A DNA stretch of 64,000 nucleotides from JBDXHU01 sp039989475. Lineage in GTDB: Bacteria > Pseudomonadota > Gammaproteobacteria > Pseudomonadales > Halieaceae. Location: the NCBI GenBank assembly GCA_039989475.1, contig JBDXHU010000009.1:717779-781778 (forward strand), read 5' to 3'. Below, one piece after another: positions 8,298-17,261 of the stretch; positions within the stretch are counted from its first letter, which is position 1; every line of letters begins with the position of its first letter. Position numbers and translations under genes: made by a program. Below the pieces are notes generated by a model that was not told the origin of the DNA, did not search any database, and saw nothing but the letters and a program-made list of their open reading frames with translations.

Positions 8298-9104
8298 TCA
8301 GTCGTTGCTAATTACAATTTCCGGCATCACCCGGGCGTCGCCGTCACCGAGGGCAGCGCGGACCTTGTCTGCCACCTCCCGGTACACCGCGCTGATGGGA
8401 GAATCCGGTGCCGCCACGACCGTGGGGTGGCCGGAATCCGTTTGTTCGCGGATAGACAGGTCCAGCGGCAGCGAACCCAGCAACTCAACGCCGTATTCAG
8501 CCGCGATGCGCTGGCCACCCTCGGCACCAAAGATATGCTCAGCGTGTCCGCACTCGCTGCAAATATGCACCGCCATGTTTTCCACGATACCAAGCACCGG
8601 AATGCCCACCTTGGCGAACATTTCTATGCCCTTGCGCGCATCCAGCAGGGCAATGTCCTGGGGCGTGGTCACAATGACCGCACCGGCCACACTGGCCTTC
8701 TGGGACAGGGTCAACTGAATATCTCCGGTACCGGGCGGCATATCGATGACCAGGAAGTCGAGTTCACCCCACCAGGTTTGCTCCAGCATTTGCTGCAAGG
8801 CGCCACCGGCCATGGGACCGCGCCAGACCATCGGCGTCTTGTCGGTGACCAGGTAGCCCATGGACATGGTCTTGAGACCGTGCGCCTCAATCGGCACCAG
8901 GAACTGCCCGTCTTTTTGCTCGGGCCGGCGTCCCTCTTCGATGCCCAGCATGATCTGCTGGCTGGGGCCGTAGATGTCGGCGTCGAGCAATCCAACGCTG
9001 GCGCCGCTGCCGCGCAGGGCCAGGGCCAGGTTGACCGCGGTGGTGGATTTACCCACGCCGCCCTTGCCGGAGGCAACAGCGATAATATGTTTAATCTGAT
9101 TCAT
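8298..9104 (-). CDS. apbC: Mrp/ApbC-type iron-sulfur carrier P-loop ATPase
   Basis: 268 residues. A NUBP/MRP ATPase that carries and transfers 4Fe-4S clusters. The deviant Walker A SGKGGVGKST is at residues 12-21. LLDADIYGPS, PPGTGDIQLT and the cluster-binding CSECG are conserved. It lacks the N-terminal MIP18-like domain of the 369-residue E. coli protein, a common short form. It leads the apbC-dcd-bepA operon. In many gammaproteobacteria it is divergent from metG; here 2.5 kb separates them. Confidence 0.92.
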   Translation of the reverse strand: MNQIKHIIAVASGKGGVGKSTTAVNLALALRGSGASVGLLDADIYGPSQQIMLGIEEGRRPEQKDGQFLVPIEAHGLKTMSMGYLVTDKTPMVWRGPMAGGALQQMLEQTWWGELDFLVIDMPPGTGDIQLTLSQKASVAGAVIVTTPQDIALLDARKGIEMFAKVGIPVLGIVENMAVHICSECGHAEHIFGAEGGQRIAAEYGVELLGSLPLDLSIREQTDSGHPTVVAAPDSPISAVYREVADKVRAALGDGDARVMPEIVISND

Positions 9105-9179
9105 TGAAACAACCGGGAATGGAGCCGGACGCTAGTATAAGGACAACGCCCGCACCCCACAAATTCTGCTAGCGAAAAA

Positions 9180-10727
9180 TCACAGGCTGGCGTCGATAAA
9201 GCGCACCAGGTCCTTGCGATACTTTTCCAGCGAGGGCGGGTGCACGTACATCATATGCCCGGCGTGGTAATAATCGATGCTGACATTGCCACGCAAGCTG
9301 TCAGGGATCGGCAGCTGATCGATGAAGTACTCGGTGGCGCGGTAGGGTGTGGCCAGGTCGAAGTAACCCTGCTGTACCAGCACCTTCATATCCGGGTTGC
9401 GGATCAGGGCATGACCCAGATCGATGCCGGTATCAGCCGCCGCCGAGGAGTAATCATTGGCCGGGTCCTTGTGGGAGCGATCCCATTCCTTGTAGAGACC
9501 GCCGGACACCACGTAGCGCCGGTCTATGTCCACCCCCAGCACACGGCGGTAGTAATCATTGAAGGTGGCAACAAAGGCCGGCCCCACGGCACTGTTGTAG
9601 GGATCGTAGGGCATGCTCTCAGCCAGGGCATTGGTGGTATAGCCGAGGAAGCGCGAATCGATACGCCCGGCCAACTGGTTGCGATCGCGCAACAGCTCGG
9701 CCAGGAATTCACCCTCGGTCGCCCTGAAATTGGCGCGCTGCCAGAATTCCGCGCTGGTCCCGGTGTAGCGAGCCAACTGCTGCGCCACGGCGCTGCGTTC
9801 AGCATCACTGGCACGCCGACCCTTGACCAGCACGGTCAGGTAATCGGAGATCGCGAATTCATCCACCTCGGCCAGGAAGGCCTTGAAGTCAGACGGCTTG
9901 TCAGCCAGCGCATTGTGGAACCAGGCCGTGGCCGCATAGGTGGACAGCGTCATGCTGTAACCGACTGCCATATTCGAGGTACCGACACCGCCGCCACCGG
10001 CGACATCCATATACGGCGATACCAGGATCACGCCATTGAGGCTGACATTGTGTCGGGTCAGCAGGTCGTAGCTGACACCACCGCCGCGCATACCGCCATA
10101 ACTCTCACCGAGTATGAACTTGGGCGAGAGCCAGCGGTCATTGTCGGTCAGGTAACGCACCATGAAATCGGAGACTGACGTGATGTCGTTATCCACCCCC
10201 CAGAAATCCTTGCCTTCCGCCTCACCGGCGGGACGCGAAAAGCCGGTGCCGATCGGGTCGACCATGACCAGGTCGACCCGGTCGAGAATGCTGTAGGCGT
10301 TATCGACAAAGCGAAACGGGCCCTTGCCGTTGACATCGAGGTCTTCAACCACGGTCCGCTGGGGTCCCAGCACCCCCATGTGCAACCACAGGGAGGCAGA
10401 ACCCGGACCGCCATTCCAGGCAAACATAATCGGTCGGGTAGCGGCATCGGCGCCCTGCTTCACATAGGCGGTGTAGCCATACTCGGCGATGGGCTTATCC
10501 TCGGCGTCGCGCATGATAATGGTGCCGGCAGTGGCCTTGTACTTGATGCGCTGCCCGTCGATACGGATTTCGTGCTGGCTGTTGAACTGCTGCGCCTCGG
10601 GTGCCGGTTTCGGCTCCTCGGTTGCCGCCTCTTCCGCAGCAGGCGCTTGCGCAAAAACCAGGGAGGGCAGAACCAGGGAGGGAAGAAAGGCCAGGCACAG
10701 GGCGAGAGTCTGGGTGCGTGCTTTCAC
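9180..10727 (-). CDS. Secreted S10-family serine carboxypeptidase-like protein
   Basis: 515 residues from a GTG at 10727, which has GGAG eight bases upstream. A signal peptide follows, ending near LVFA-QAPA, then an Ala/Glu/Pro-rich linker. FAWNGGPGS is the family oxyanion motif, GESYGG holds the probable nucleophile Ser209, YFDLATPY the acid and HAGHMMYVH the histidine. These fit the S10 alpha/beta-hydrolase family, whose members remove C-terminal residues; bacterial forms are little studied. It is divergent from the tyrosine phosphatase and inserted between apbC and metG. Confidence 0.87.
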   Translation of the reverse strand: MKARTQTLALCLAFLPSLVLPSLVFAQAPAAEEAATEEPKPAPEAQQFNSQHEIRIDGQRIKYKATAGTIIMRDAEDKPIAEYGYTAYVKQGADAATRPIMFAWNGGPGSASLWLHMGVLGPQRTVVEDLDVNGKGPFRFVDNAYSILDRVDLVMVDPIGTGFSRPAGEAEGKDFWGVDNDITSVSDFMVRYLTDNDRWLSPKFILGESYGGMRGGGVSYDLLTRHNVSLNGVILVSPYMDVAGGGGVGTSNMAVGYSMTLSTYAATAWFHNALADKPSDFKAFLAEVDEFAISDYLTVLVKGRRASDAERSAVAQQLARYTGTSAEFWQRANFRATEGEFLAELLRDRNQLAGRIDSRFLGYTTNALAESMPYDPYNSAVGPAFVATFNDYYRRVLGVDIDRRYVVSGGLYKEWDRSHKDPANDYSSAAADTGIDLGHALIRNPDMKVLVQQGYFDLATPYRATEYFIDQLPIPDSLRGNVSIDYYHAGHMMYVHPPSLEKYRKDLVRFIDASL

Positions 10728-10817
10728 AGTAATTACTCCGTATCGATTGAGCAGCGAGTATAGCCGAAAGCCCATGTTATGCTCACAGACAAGCGTATGA
10801 GCCTACAGGAGCCGGCC
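10728..10817. promoter_or_regulatory. Divergent intergenic region
   Basis: A 90-bp gap between the S10 peptidase and phosphatase starts that must hold the promoters of both. It carries the two ribosome binding sites (GGAG for the GTG at 10727, AGGAG for the GTG at 10818). No clear -35/-10 pair or operator was recognised. Confidence 0.4.
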
Positions 10818-11717
10818 GTGAAGAAGACGCATATGGCCGCCGCCATCGGCACGGTAATGGTGTTGGCCCTGCTTGGGGTGCAAATGCTACCCCCTGCCCC
10901 GGTCACCATACCGGCGCAGCTACCTCGGGAGCAGCGCGACGCGCAGCGCTTGCTGGGCTTTGAAGGCATACACAATTTTCGCGACCTGGGCGGCTATGCC
11001 AGCGAGGATGGGCGCGACGTCAAATGGGGAATCCTGTACCGCTCCGGCACCCTGCACGATGCCAGCGACAGCGACCTGGACTACCTCGATCAATTGCAGC
11101 TGCACACCCTGGTGGACTTCCGTTCCAGCGCCGAGAAAGCCGCTGAGCCAGACCGGCTGCCGCAGCCCCTAGATTTCACGGTGGTGGAGATACCCACCCT
11201 GGACGGCGGCGACAATTCGGTGGCCACGGAAATAATGGCGCGTATCGAAACCGGCGACTTCACGGATTTTGAACCCCAGAGTTTCATGCTGGAGGCCAAC
11301 CGGCACTTTGCCGATCGCTTCACACCCCAGTATCGCCAGTTCCTGCAAACCGTGCTGGAGGCCGACGGCGAACCGATTCTGTGGCACTGCAGCGCCGGCA
11401 AGGACCGCGCCGGTTACGCTGCCGCCATCCTCCTGCGCATCCTCGGGGTACCCCAGGAAGTGGTAGTGCAGGACTATATGCTCAGCAAGGAATACGCCCT
11501 GGCCGCGCGTCGCCGCCAGTTGCTGCTACTGCGCATCTTCAAGGGAGCGGAAACCGCTGACAAGCTGGAAGTCATCATGGGCGTGGAGCCCGAGTGGCTG
11601 GAAGCGGGCTTCGCCCAGATCGACGCTCGCTATGGCAGCTTCGACAATTATGTGCGCGAGGCCCTGGAACTGGACCGGGCCGCGGTAGCCCGTCTGCGCA
11701 GCCAGCTATTGGAATAG
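10818..11717 (+). CDS. Tyrosine-protein phosphatase, membrane-anchored or exported
   Basis: 299 residues from a GTG at 10818, preceded by AGGAG six bases away. An N-terminal hydrophobic segment (AAAIGTVMVLALLGVQM) suggests an anchor or signal peptide. NFRDLGGY, GILYRSGTLH and LVDFRS are typical of the Y_phosphatase3 (MptpB-like) family. The active-site loop HCSAGKDRAGY contains C191-x5-R197. Such enzymes act on phosphotyrosine and sometimes phosphoserine/threonine or phosphoinositide. The substrate is unknown. It lies between the S10 peptidase and metG. Confidence 0.87.
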   Translation: MKKTHMAAAIGTVMVLALLGVQMLPPAPVTIPAQLPREQRDAQRLLGFEGIHNFRDLGGYASEDGRDVKWGILYRSGTLHDASDSDLDYLDQLQLHTLVDFRSSAEKAAEPDRLPQPLDFTVVEIPTLDGGDNSVATEIMARIETGDFTDFEPQSFMLEANRHFADRFTPQYRQFLQTVLEADGEPILWHCSAGKDRAGYAAAILLRILGVPQEVVVQDYMLSKEYALAARRRQLLLLRIFKGAETADKLEVIMGVEPEWLEAGFAQIDARYGSFDNYVREALELDRAAVARLRSQLLE

Positions 11718-11733
11718 GCTTGCGCAGTCCTAC

Positions 11734-11762
11734 CTGACCCAATGCGGAGATTGGGGTATAGT
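11734..11762 (+). promoter_or_regulatory. Putative sigma70 promoter for metG
   Basis: CTGACC and TATAGT are separated by 17 bp, giving -35 and -10 hexamers about 40 bp upstream of the metG start. A T-rich stretch follows. The -10 is good and the -35 matches the consensus at four of six positions. Confidence 0.4.
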
Positions 11763-11799
11763 AGCGCCCCTTTTTTACTGACCCGAGAGAACACTCTGC

Positions 11800-13848
11800 A
11801 TGGCTGATTCCAGGCCCCGCGACATACTGGTTACCAGTGCCCTGCCCTATGCCAATGGCTCCCTTCACCTGGGCCATATGCTGGAGCAGGTTCAAACCGA
11901 TATCTGGGTGCGATTCCAGCAATCCCGCGGCCACAACTGCCGCTATGTCTGCGCCGACGACGCCCATGGCACCGCCATCATGCTGACCGCGCAAGAGCAG
12001 GGTATCAGCCCGGAAGAGCAAATCGCGCGCATGCAGGCCGAGCACGAACAGGACAGCCGCGATTTCCTGATCAACTTCGCCAACTTCCACAGCACCCATT
12101 CCGAGGAAAACCGACAGTTCAGCGAATCCATTTACGCCGCGCTGCAGGCCAACGGCCATATCGCCGAACGCGAGATCACCCAGGCCTTTGACCCGGAGAA
12201 GCAGTTATTCCTGTCTGACCGCTACATCAAGGGCAGCTGCCCGAAGTGCAAGACCCCCGACCAGTATGGCGACAACTGTGAAGCCTGCGGTGCCACCTAC
12301 AGTCCCGCAGACCTGATCGATGCGGTGTCGGCCCTGTCCGGAGCCACCCCGGTGGACAAACAGTCGCTGCACTACTTCTTCACGCTCCCCGCTTTCAGCG
12401 ACATGCTCAAGGCCTGGACCAGCAGCGGCACCTTGCAGGAGCCGATTGCCAACAAACTGCAGGAGTGGCTGGATGGCGGCTTGCAGGAGTGGGACATCAG
12501 CCGCGACGCACCCTACTTCGGCTTCGAGATTCCCGGCGCCCCCGGCAAGTACTTCTACGTGTGGCTGGATGCCCCGATCGGCTACATGGCCAGCTACCAG
12601 AACCTGTGTGAACGCGAGGGCCTGGATTTTGACCAGTTCTGGCACAAGGACGCCACCACCGAGCTGTACCACTTCATCGGCAAGGACATCATTAACTTTC
12701 ACGGCTTGTTCTGGCCCGCAATGCTGCACTCGGCAGGCTACCGCACACCCACCGCCATTTACGCGCACGGCTTCCTGACGGTGAACGGCACCAAGATGTC
12801 CAAGTCGCGCGGCACCTTTATCAAGGCCCGCACCTACCTGGAGCACCTGGACGCGGAGTACATCCGCTACTATTTCGCGGCCAAGCTGGGCAATGGGGTG
12901 GACGATATCGACCTCAACCTGGAAGACTTTATCCAGCGGGTGAACTCCGACGTGGTCGGCAAAGTGGTCAATATCGCCAGTCGCTGCGCCGGCTTCCTGC
13001 GCAAGGGCTTTGACAATACCCTGGAGGCCCAGAGCAGCGAGGCCGCCCTGGTGCAGGAGTTTATTGATGCGGGTGAGAGCATCGCCGGGCTCTACGAGCA
13101 ACGGGAGTTCAGCAAGGCAGTGCGCGAAATCATCGCCCTGGCCGACCGCGCCAACCAGTACATCGATGAGAAGAAGCCCTGGGTGCTGGCAAAAGAAGAA
13201 GGCCGCGAGGCCGAGGTACACGCGGCCTGCTCGGTGGGCATCAACCTGTTCCGGGTGCTGATGACCTACCTGAAGCCGGTGTTGCCGGCCATGGCGGAGA
13301 AGGCCGAGGCATTCCTGCAGTGCTCGCTGGACTGGACTGCACTGGACGCGCCCCTGCTGGGCCACCAGATCGCCAAATTCAAGCCCTTGCTGACCCGCAT
13401 TGAAGCGGCCCAGGTCGAGGCCGTGGTGGAAGCCAGTAAGGAACAGCAGGCGGAGGCAAAGATCTCCGGACACGACAAGGCCGCAAGCGGCCAGGCAGGG
13501 GAACAAGCCGCTATGAGTGACACGATTGATTTTGAGACTTTTGCCAAAGTGGATTTACGGGTGGCCGAGATTGTTGCCGCAGAGCCGGTTGAGGGGGCTG
13601 ACAAGCTGCTTCAATTGACACTGAACCTGGGTGACGAGCAACGCAATGTGTTTGCCGGCATCAAGGAGGCCTACCCGGAGCCTGCCCTGCTGGTGGGCAA
13701 GATGACCGTCTGTGTCGCCAACCTCGCGCCGCGCAAGATGCGCTTTGGTGTGTCCGAGGGCATGGTGCTGGCGGCCGGCCCCGGGGGTAGTGACATTTAC
13801 CTGCTGGAGCCACACGCCGGCGCGCAGCCCGGCATGCAGGTCAAGTAG
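11800..13848 (+). CDS. metG: Methionyl-tRNA synthetase
   Basis: 682 residues, the full-length bacterial form. It charges tRNA-Met. The class I signature is HLGH (residues 23-26), and KMSKS is at 332-336. The zinc knuckle in the connective domain is C147-PK-C150 and C160-EA-C163. An Ala/Gln/Lys linker near 545-570 leads to a C-terminal EMAP-II/Trbp111-like tRNA-binding domain, from about 575 (FAKVDLRVAEIVAAEPVEGA), that dimerises the enzyme. It is probably transcribed from the promoter just upstream. Confidence 0.97.
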   Translation: MADSRPRDILVTSALPYANGSLHLGHMLEQVQTDIWVRFQQSRGHNCRYVCADDAHGTAIMLTAQEQGISPEEQIARMQAEHEQDSRDFLINFANFHSTHSEENRQFSESIYAALQANGHIAEREITQAFDPEKQLFLSDRYIKGSCPKCKTPDQYGDNCEACGATYSPADLIDAVSALSGATPVDKQSLHYFFTLPAFSDMLKAWTSSGTLQEPIANKLQEWLDGGLQEWDISRDAPYFGFEIPGAPGKYFYVWLDAPIGYMASYQNLCEREGLDFDQFWHKDATTELYHFIGKDIINFHGLFWPAMLHSAGYRTPTAIYAHGFLTVNGTKMSKSRGTFIKARTYLEHLDAEYIRYYFAAKLGNGVDDIDLNLEDFIQRVNSDVVGKVVNIASRCAGFLRKGFDNTLEAQSSEAALVQEFIDAGESIAGLYEQREFSKAVREIIALADRANQYIDEKKPWVLAKEEGREAEVHAACSVGINLFRVLMTYLKPVLPAMAEKAEAFLQCSLDWTALDAPLLGHQIAKFKPLLTRIEAAQVEAVVEASKEQQAEAKISGHDKAASGQAGEQAAMSDTIDFETFAKVDLRVAEIVAAEPVEGADKLLQLTLNLGDEQRNVFAGIKEAYPEPALLVGKMTVCVANLAPRKMRFGVSEGMVLAAGPGGSDIYLLEPHAGAQPGMQVK

Positions 13849-13949
13849 GGCTGAACCCGGGCAAGCAGCAAGCCTGGTTTCTTTTTGTCCCTGCAGCGCT
13901 CCGCTACACTGGGTGAAAGTGGAGCTGCAAGCTGTCAGGGAGGTGTCCG

Positions 13950-14315
13950 GTGATTGAGCATACGGTCGTTACTGCCAGGAACTACGCCTATATTACCGTC
14001 AAGGGTTCGCCCGACCTGGCCCAGTTTATTCGTGCGGCCAGGATTTTCGTCAAGGACCCCCAATACAGCGCCGACCTGAAGCGCATCTGTGATTTCTCGC
14101 AGTCCGACCTGTCCCATGTGAAGTTCGATGAATTCATGAGATTCCTCGATTTCGCCATGCAGGAAATCACCCTGGCGCCCAATACGCGGGTGGCACTGGT
14201 CGCTCCCGACCCCGGCCGCAGCGGCATCTTCGAGCAGTTTGCCAACAACATCGAATCCGGTGACTTCCAGATTTTCTTTGATCCGGTGAGCGCTGTAGAA
14301 TGGATTCAATCCTAG
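13950..14315 (+). CDS. Small conserved protein of unknown function
   Basis: 121 residues, GTG start with GGGAGG seven bases upstream. No signal peptide or membrane segment is present. The predicted alternation of strands and helices (YAYITVKG, LKRICDFSQSDL, NTRVALVAP, FQIFFDPVSAVEWIQ) resembles SpoIIAA/STAS-like small alpha-beta proteins, and the ending with an aromatic before AVEWI is common there, but this is only a resemblance. It lies between metG and the first MBOAT gene, 55 bp before the latter. The role is unknown. Confidence 0.65.
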   Translation: MIEHTVVTARNYAYITVKGSPDLAQFIRAARIFVKDPQYSADLKRICDFSQSDLSHVKFDEFMRFLDFAMQEITLAPNTRVALVAPDPGRSGIFEQFANNIESGDFQIFFDPVSAVEWIQS

Positions 14316-14370
14316 CCAACCTGGATCCACTCGCCGGCGCCACCGTGCTCTGCCGACCCTATCCCACCCG

Positions 14371-15951
14371 ATGCTCTTCAACTCGTTTGAATTTTTGCTG
14401 TTCCTGCCACTGGTGCTGCTCGGCTATCACGGCATTGTCATCCACTATGGCAATCGTGCATCGCTGTTGTTCCTGGCCTGCGCCTCGCTGTTCTTCTACG
14501 GTTGGTGGAAACCCGAATACCTCTGGATAATCCTCAGCTCGATTGTCTTTAATTACCTGGTGAGCCTGCTCCTGCTCAAGCAGGTCGCCAGCGGCAAAGA
14601 CCACGCGCGCAGATTGCTGCTGGCCGGCGGGGTTGCCGGCAATCTGGCACTACTGGGCTTCTACAAATATGCCGGCCTCATGGTCACCGCGTTTAACAGC
14701 CTCAGCCCGGCGCAGTTTTCAGTTCCGGATATCGTGCTGCCGCTGGCGATTTCCTTCTTTACCTTCCAGCAGATTGCCTACCTGGTTGATATCAGCGCGG
14801 GCAAAACCCGGGGTGGCAATTTTCCCGACTACCTGGTGTTTGTAACCTTCTTCCCCCAGCTTATCGCCGGGCCGATCGTGCACCACGCTGAAATGATGCC
14901 CCAATTCCAAAGCCGCAACCGTCGGGGCATCAAACTTGAGGACCTGCAAATCGGCCTGTCACTGTTCGCCCTGGGCCTGGCCAAGAAAGTATTGCTGGCA
15001 GACAACCTGGCGCCCCTGGCTGATGCTTCCTTCGCGCTGGCGGATGCGGGACAAAGCCAGGGCAGCGTGTCGGCATGGATGGGCGCCGGCGCCTACAGCC
15101 TGCAAATCTACTTCGACTTCTCCGGCTACACGGATATGGCACTGGGCCTGGGAAGAATGTTCGGTATCCGTTTGCCGCTCAACTTTTTCTCGCCTTACAA
15201 GGCGCGCAATATCATCGATTTCTGGCACCGCTGGCATATGACCCTGTCCCGCTTCCTGCGCGACTACCTCTACGTGCCGCTCGGGGGTAACCGACGCGGA
15301 AGACCCCGTCGCTACCTCAACCTGCTGCTTACCATGCTGCTGGGTGGACTCTGGCACGGCGCCGCCGTCACTTTCATTCTCTGGGGCGGGCTGCACGGCC
15401 TCTATCTCTGTATTAACCACGGCTGGCGCTGGTTACTGGGGCGGCTGCAATTGAGCTGGCTGGCCCATTACAGAAGCTACGGGCTGCTGTGCGGCCTGGT
15501 GACACTGCTGGCGGTGGTGCTGGCCTGGGTCGTATTTCGCGCCGAAACCTCTGCCGGCGCCTGGCGCATGTGGCAGGATATGTTCGCATTCAGCGGCGCA
15601 GAGGACCTGAAGATACTTTATCGACAGCGAGCTTCCGATTTCGACCTGCTGCTTAAAAGCCTGCTACCAGTCCATGTGCCACTCGGTGACATCTGGTACT
15701 TTAGCCTGGCCCAGGATGCCATCTTGTTGCTGCTTGGCGGGCTACTCTGTCTCTGCCTGCCCAATTCGATAGAGCTGTTCAGGCACTACCATCCAAGCGT
15801 ATCAGCCGTGCCGGAATTTAGCGGCTCAACTGCGACCAGCAGACTGGCATGGAAGCCCAGCCTGGCATGGGCCGCCGGCCTGGGGCTGCTGTTCTTTGCC
15901 AGCCTGATGTCCCTGGCCAGGGTCGCTCCTTTCCTGTATTTCCAGTTCTGA
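14371..15951 (+). CDS. MBOAT family O-acyltransferase (AlgI-like), copy 1
   Basis: 526 residues with many membrane helices. The family passes acyl groups across the inner membrane to a periplasmic partner that O-acylates polysaccharide, as AlgI does for alginate. Seen: the common start MLFNSFEFLLFLP; SLFFYGWWKPEY; FFPQLIAGPIVHH; DFWHRWHMTLSRF, with the conserved His region; and LGGLWHGAAVTFILWGGLHG, with the putative catalytic His. The SGNH gene begins four bases after its stop. It is one of three such pairs in the window. The acyl group and acceptor are unknown. Confidence 0.92.
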   Translation: MLFNSFEFLLFLPLVLLGYHGIVIHYGNRASLLFLACASLFFYGWWKPEYLWIILSSIVFNYLVSLLLLKQVASGKDHARRLLLAGGVAGNLALLGFYKYAGLMVTAFNSLSPAQFSVPDIVLPLAISFFTFQQIAYLVDISAGKTRGGNFPDYLVFVTFFPQLIAGPIVHHAEMMPQFQSRNRRGIKLEDLQIGLSLFALGLAKKVLLADNLAPLADASFALADAGQSQGSVSAWMGAGAYSLQIYFDFSGYTDMALGLGRMFGIRLPLNFFSPYKARNIIDFWHRWHMTLSRFLRDYLYVPLGGNRRGRPRRYLNLLLTMLLGGLWHGAAVTFILWGGLHGLYLCINHGWRWLLGRLQLSWLAHYRSYGLLCGLVTLLAVVLAWVVFRAETSAGAWRMWQDMFAFSGAEDLKILYRQRASDFDLLLKSLLPVHVPLGDIWYFSLAQDAILLLLGGLLCLCLPNSIELFRHYHPSVSAVPEFSGSTATSRLAWKPSLAWAAGLGLLFFASLMSLARVAPFLYFQF

Positions 15952-15954
15952 ATC

Positions 15955-17148
15955 ATGCGACGCTACCTCACCTGCTTTTTCGCCATCTTCCTGCTGCTGT
16001 CAGTGGCCGTGTTGTTTTTGAACTACCGGGTCGACCCATTTGGGGCCTGGCGGACGCACGACAAACCCCTCAGCGTTTTCAGTATCGGCAATGTCAGCTA
16101 CGCCCGCCTGGCCAAGGCCCACTGGATTGCCCAGCAACAGTCAGACCTGGTAGTACTGGGTAACTCCCACGCGGTAAGCGCATTCCAGGCCGATCAGTTA
16201 CGCAGACACCTGGATGCCAGCACGCCTTTTAACCTGGCCCTGCTGGGTACCTCGCTGTCGGAAATGACACGCAATATGCGCCACGCCTACTACGCCAGCG
16301 GTGCTCGCCGCTTCCTGGTCGTGGTCGATTTGCTCAACTTTCGGGATCACACCACCGCCCGCGGCAATGAGTTCACGGTCGCCCTGGCACTGGATGACTC
16401 GCTGGGCAGTCGCTATTTTGCGGCGCGAAACTTCGCCGCCACCACCTATTCCTGGGCGGCCACCACCCGCAGTCTGCTGGCGCTGCGCGCGGGTTACCTG
16501 GATAGCAATACGGCCGAGGGCTTTGTTAAGAACTGCAAGAATGAAATCCAGGGCGGACCCCTGTCACGACTGGTCAGCTCGGCCCAGGCACGCCGTGACA
16601 TGTTTCAAAGCACCGACTACCTGGGCACTGGAGATAGCACAGCCTGGCGAGAGCCACTGGGTGAACTCATGGCGTTTATTGCTCAGCAGCAGCTCGATGT
16701 CACCTTTCTGGTGCCACCTTTCCACCTGAGCTATTACTATGCGCTGGATGCCTCCGGGGCCTGGGACAAGCACCAGCAGATGCTGCAACTACTGGTGGAG
16801 AGTATTGTTGCGGCCGGGGTGGAGCAACACACGCATTTGGTGGATTTCACGGCCTTTAACCGCTACACGGGCGAGTTCCATAGCGATCCCCGCGCCCGGC
16901 TTGATTACTGGCTGGATGCGGACCACTTTAACTGCGCTATGGCTGAGCTGATCATTGCGAGAACCGCGCAGTTGATAAACCCGGCCGGGCAAATAGCGCC
17001 GGAGTCGGAAGCCCGGCTGGGAGCCAGGGTTACTGCGGCAAACCTGGCCGAGCATCAGCGCCGGCTTAACCATGAGTTACAGGCCTGGAAAGCGGCCAAC
17101 CCGGAGGCGCACGCCTGGCTCTCCAGGCGAATACAGCCCCTGCCCTGA
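15955..17148 (+). CDS. SGNH-like partner of MBOAT copy 1
   Basis: 397 residues. One N-terminal membrane segment (residues 5-22) anchors a periplasmic domain. LVVLGNSHAVSAF matches SGNH block I with a Ser nucleophile, and DADHFN near residue 323 supplies the Asp-x-x-His pair. By analogy with AlgJ/AlgX and PatB-type proteins it would transfer acyl groups from the adjacent MBOAT to a glycan. It is translationally linked to the MBOAT gene (3-bp gap). Overall sequence is unlike the other two SGNH proteins here, so the pairs were probably acquired separately. Confidence 0.75.
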   Translation: MRRYLTCFFAIFLLLSVAVLFLNYRVDPFGAWRTHDKPLSVFSIGNVSYARLAKAHWIAQQQSDLVVLGNSHAVSAFQADQLRRHLDASTPFNLALLGTSLSEMTRNMRHAYYASGARRFLVVVDLLNFRDHTTARGNEFTVALALDDSLGSRYFAARNFAATTYSWAATTRSLLALRAGYLDSNTAEGFVKNCKNEIQGGPLSRLVSSAQARRDMFQSTDYLGTGDSTAWREPLGELMAFIAQQQLDVTFLVPPFHLSYYYALDASGAWDKHQQMLQLLVESIVAAGVEQHTHLVDFTAFNRYTGEFHSDPRARLDYWLDADHFNCAMAELIIARTAQLINPAGQIAPESEARLGARVTAANLAEHQRRLNHELQAWKAANPEAHAWLSRRIQPLP

Positions 17149-17186
17149 ATTGCTGCCGGCGCCAGTTTCCAATAGTATTCCCGCTG

Positions 17187-17212
17187 GCCCCGGCTTGTTC
17201 AAAATGCCGGGC
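17187..17212 (+). terminator. Possible hairpin after MBOAT/SGNH pair 1
   Basis: GCCCCGGC and GCCGGGC can pair over an 11-base loop downstream of the SGNH stop. There is no T run, so a terminator role is weakly supported. Confidence 0.3.
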
Positions 17213-17233
17213 AGTAATAGACTTGATTGTTCA

Positions 17234-17251
17234 AACTAATAAGCATTAGTT
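17234..17251. promoter_or_regulatory. Inverted repeat upstream of rnfA
   Basis: AACTAAT-AAGC-ATTAGTT is a perfect 7-bp inverted repeat with a 4-bp spacer, ending 10 bp before the rnfA start. It is AT-rich in a GC-rich background. It may be an operator for the rnf operon or a small 5' leader hairpin. No regulator was identified. Confidence 0.4.
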
Positions 17252-17261
17252 AAGCGACCCT

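Noticed and set aside
9240..10178. Long open frame opposite the S10 peptidase gene
   Set aside because: It is an antisense shadow in GC-rich DNA: no ribosome binding site, no recognisable motifs, while the minus strand encodes a clear catalytic triad.
10495..10698. Tandem direct repeats suggesting a mobile element in the S10 leader
   Set aside because: Short GGGAGG-type repeats in the signal-peptide region reflect Leu/Pro codons, without terminal repeats.
12205..13506. 433-codon open frame opposite metG
   Set aside because: The plus strand holds full-length methionyl-tRNA synthetase. The antisense product is Val/Gly/Gln-rich without domains.
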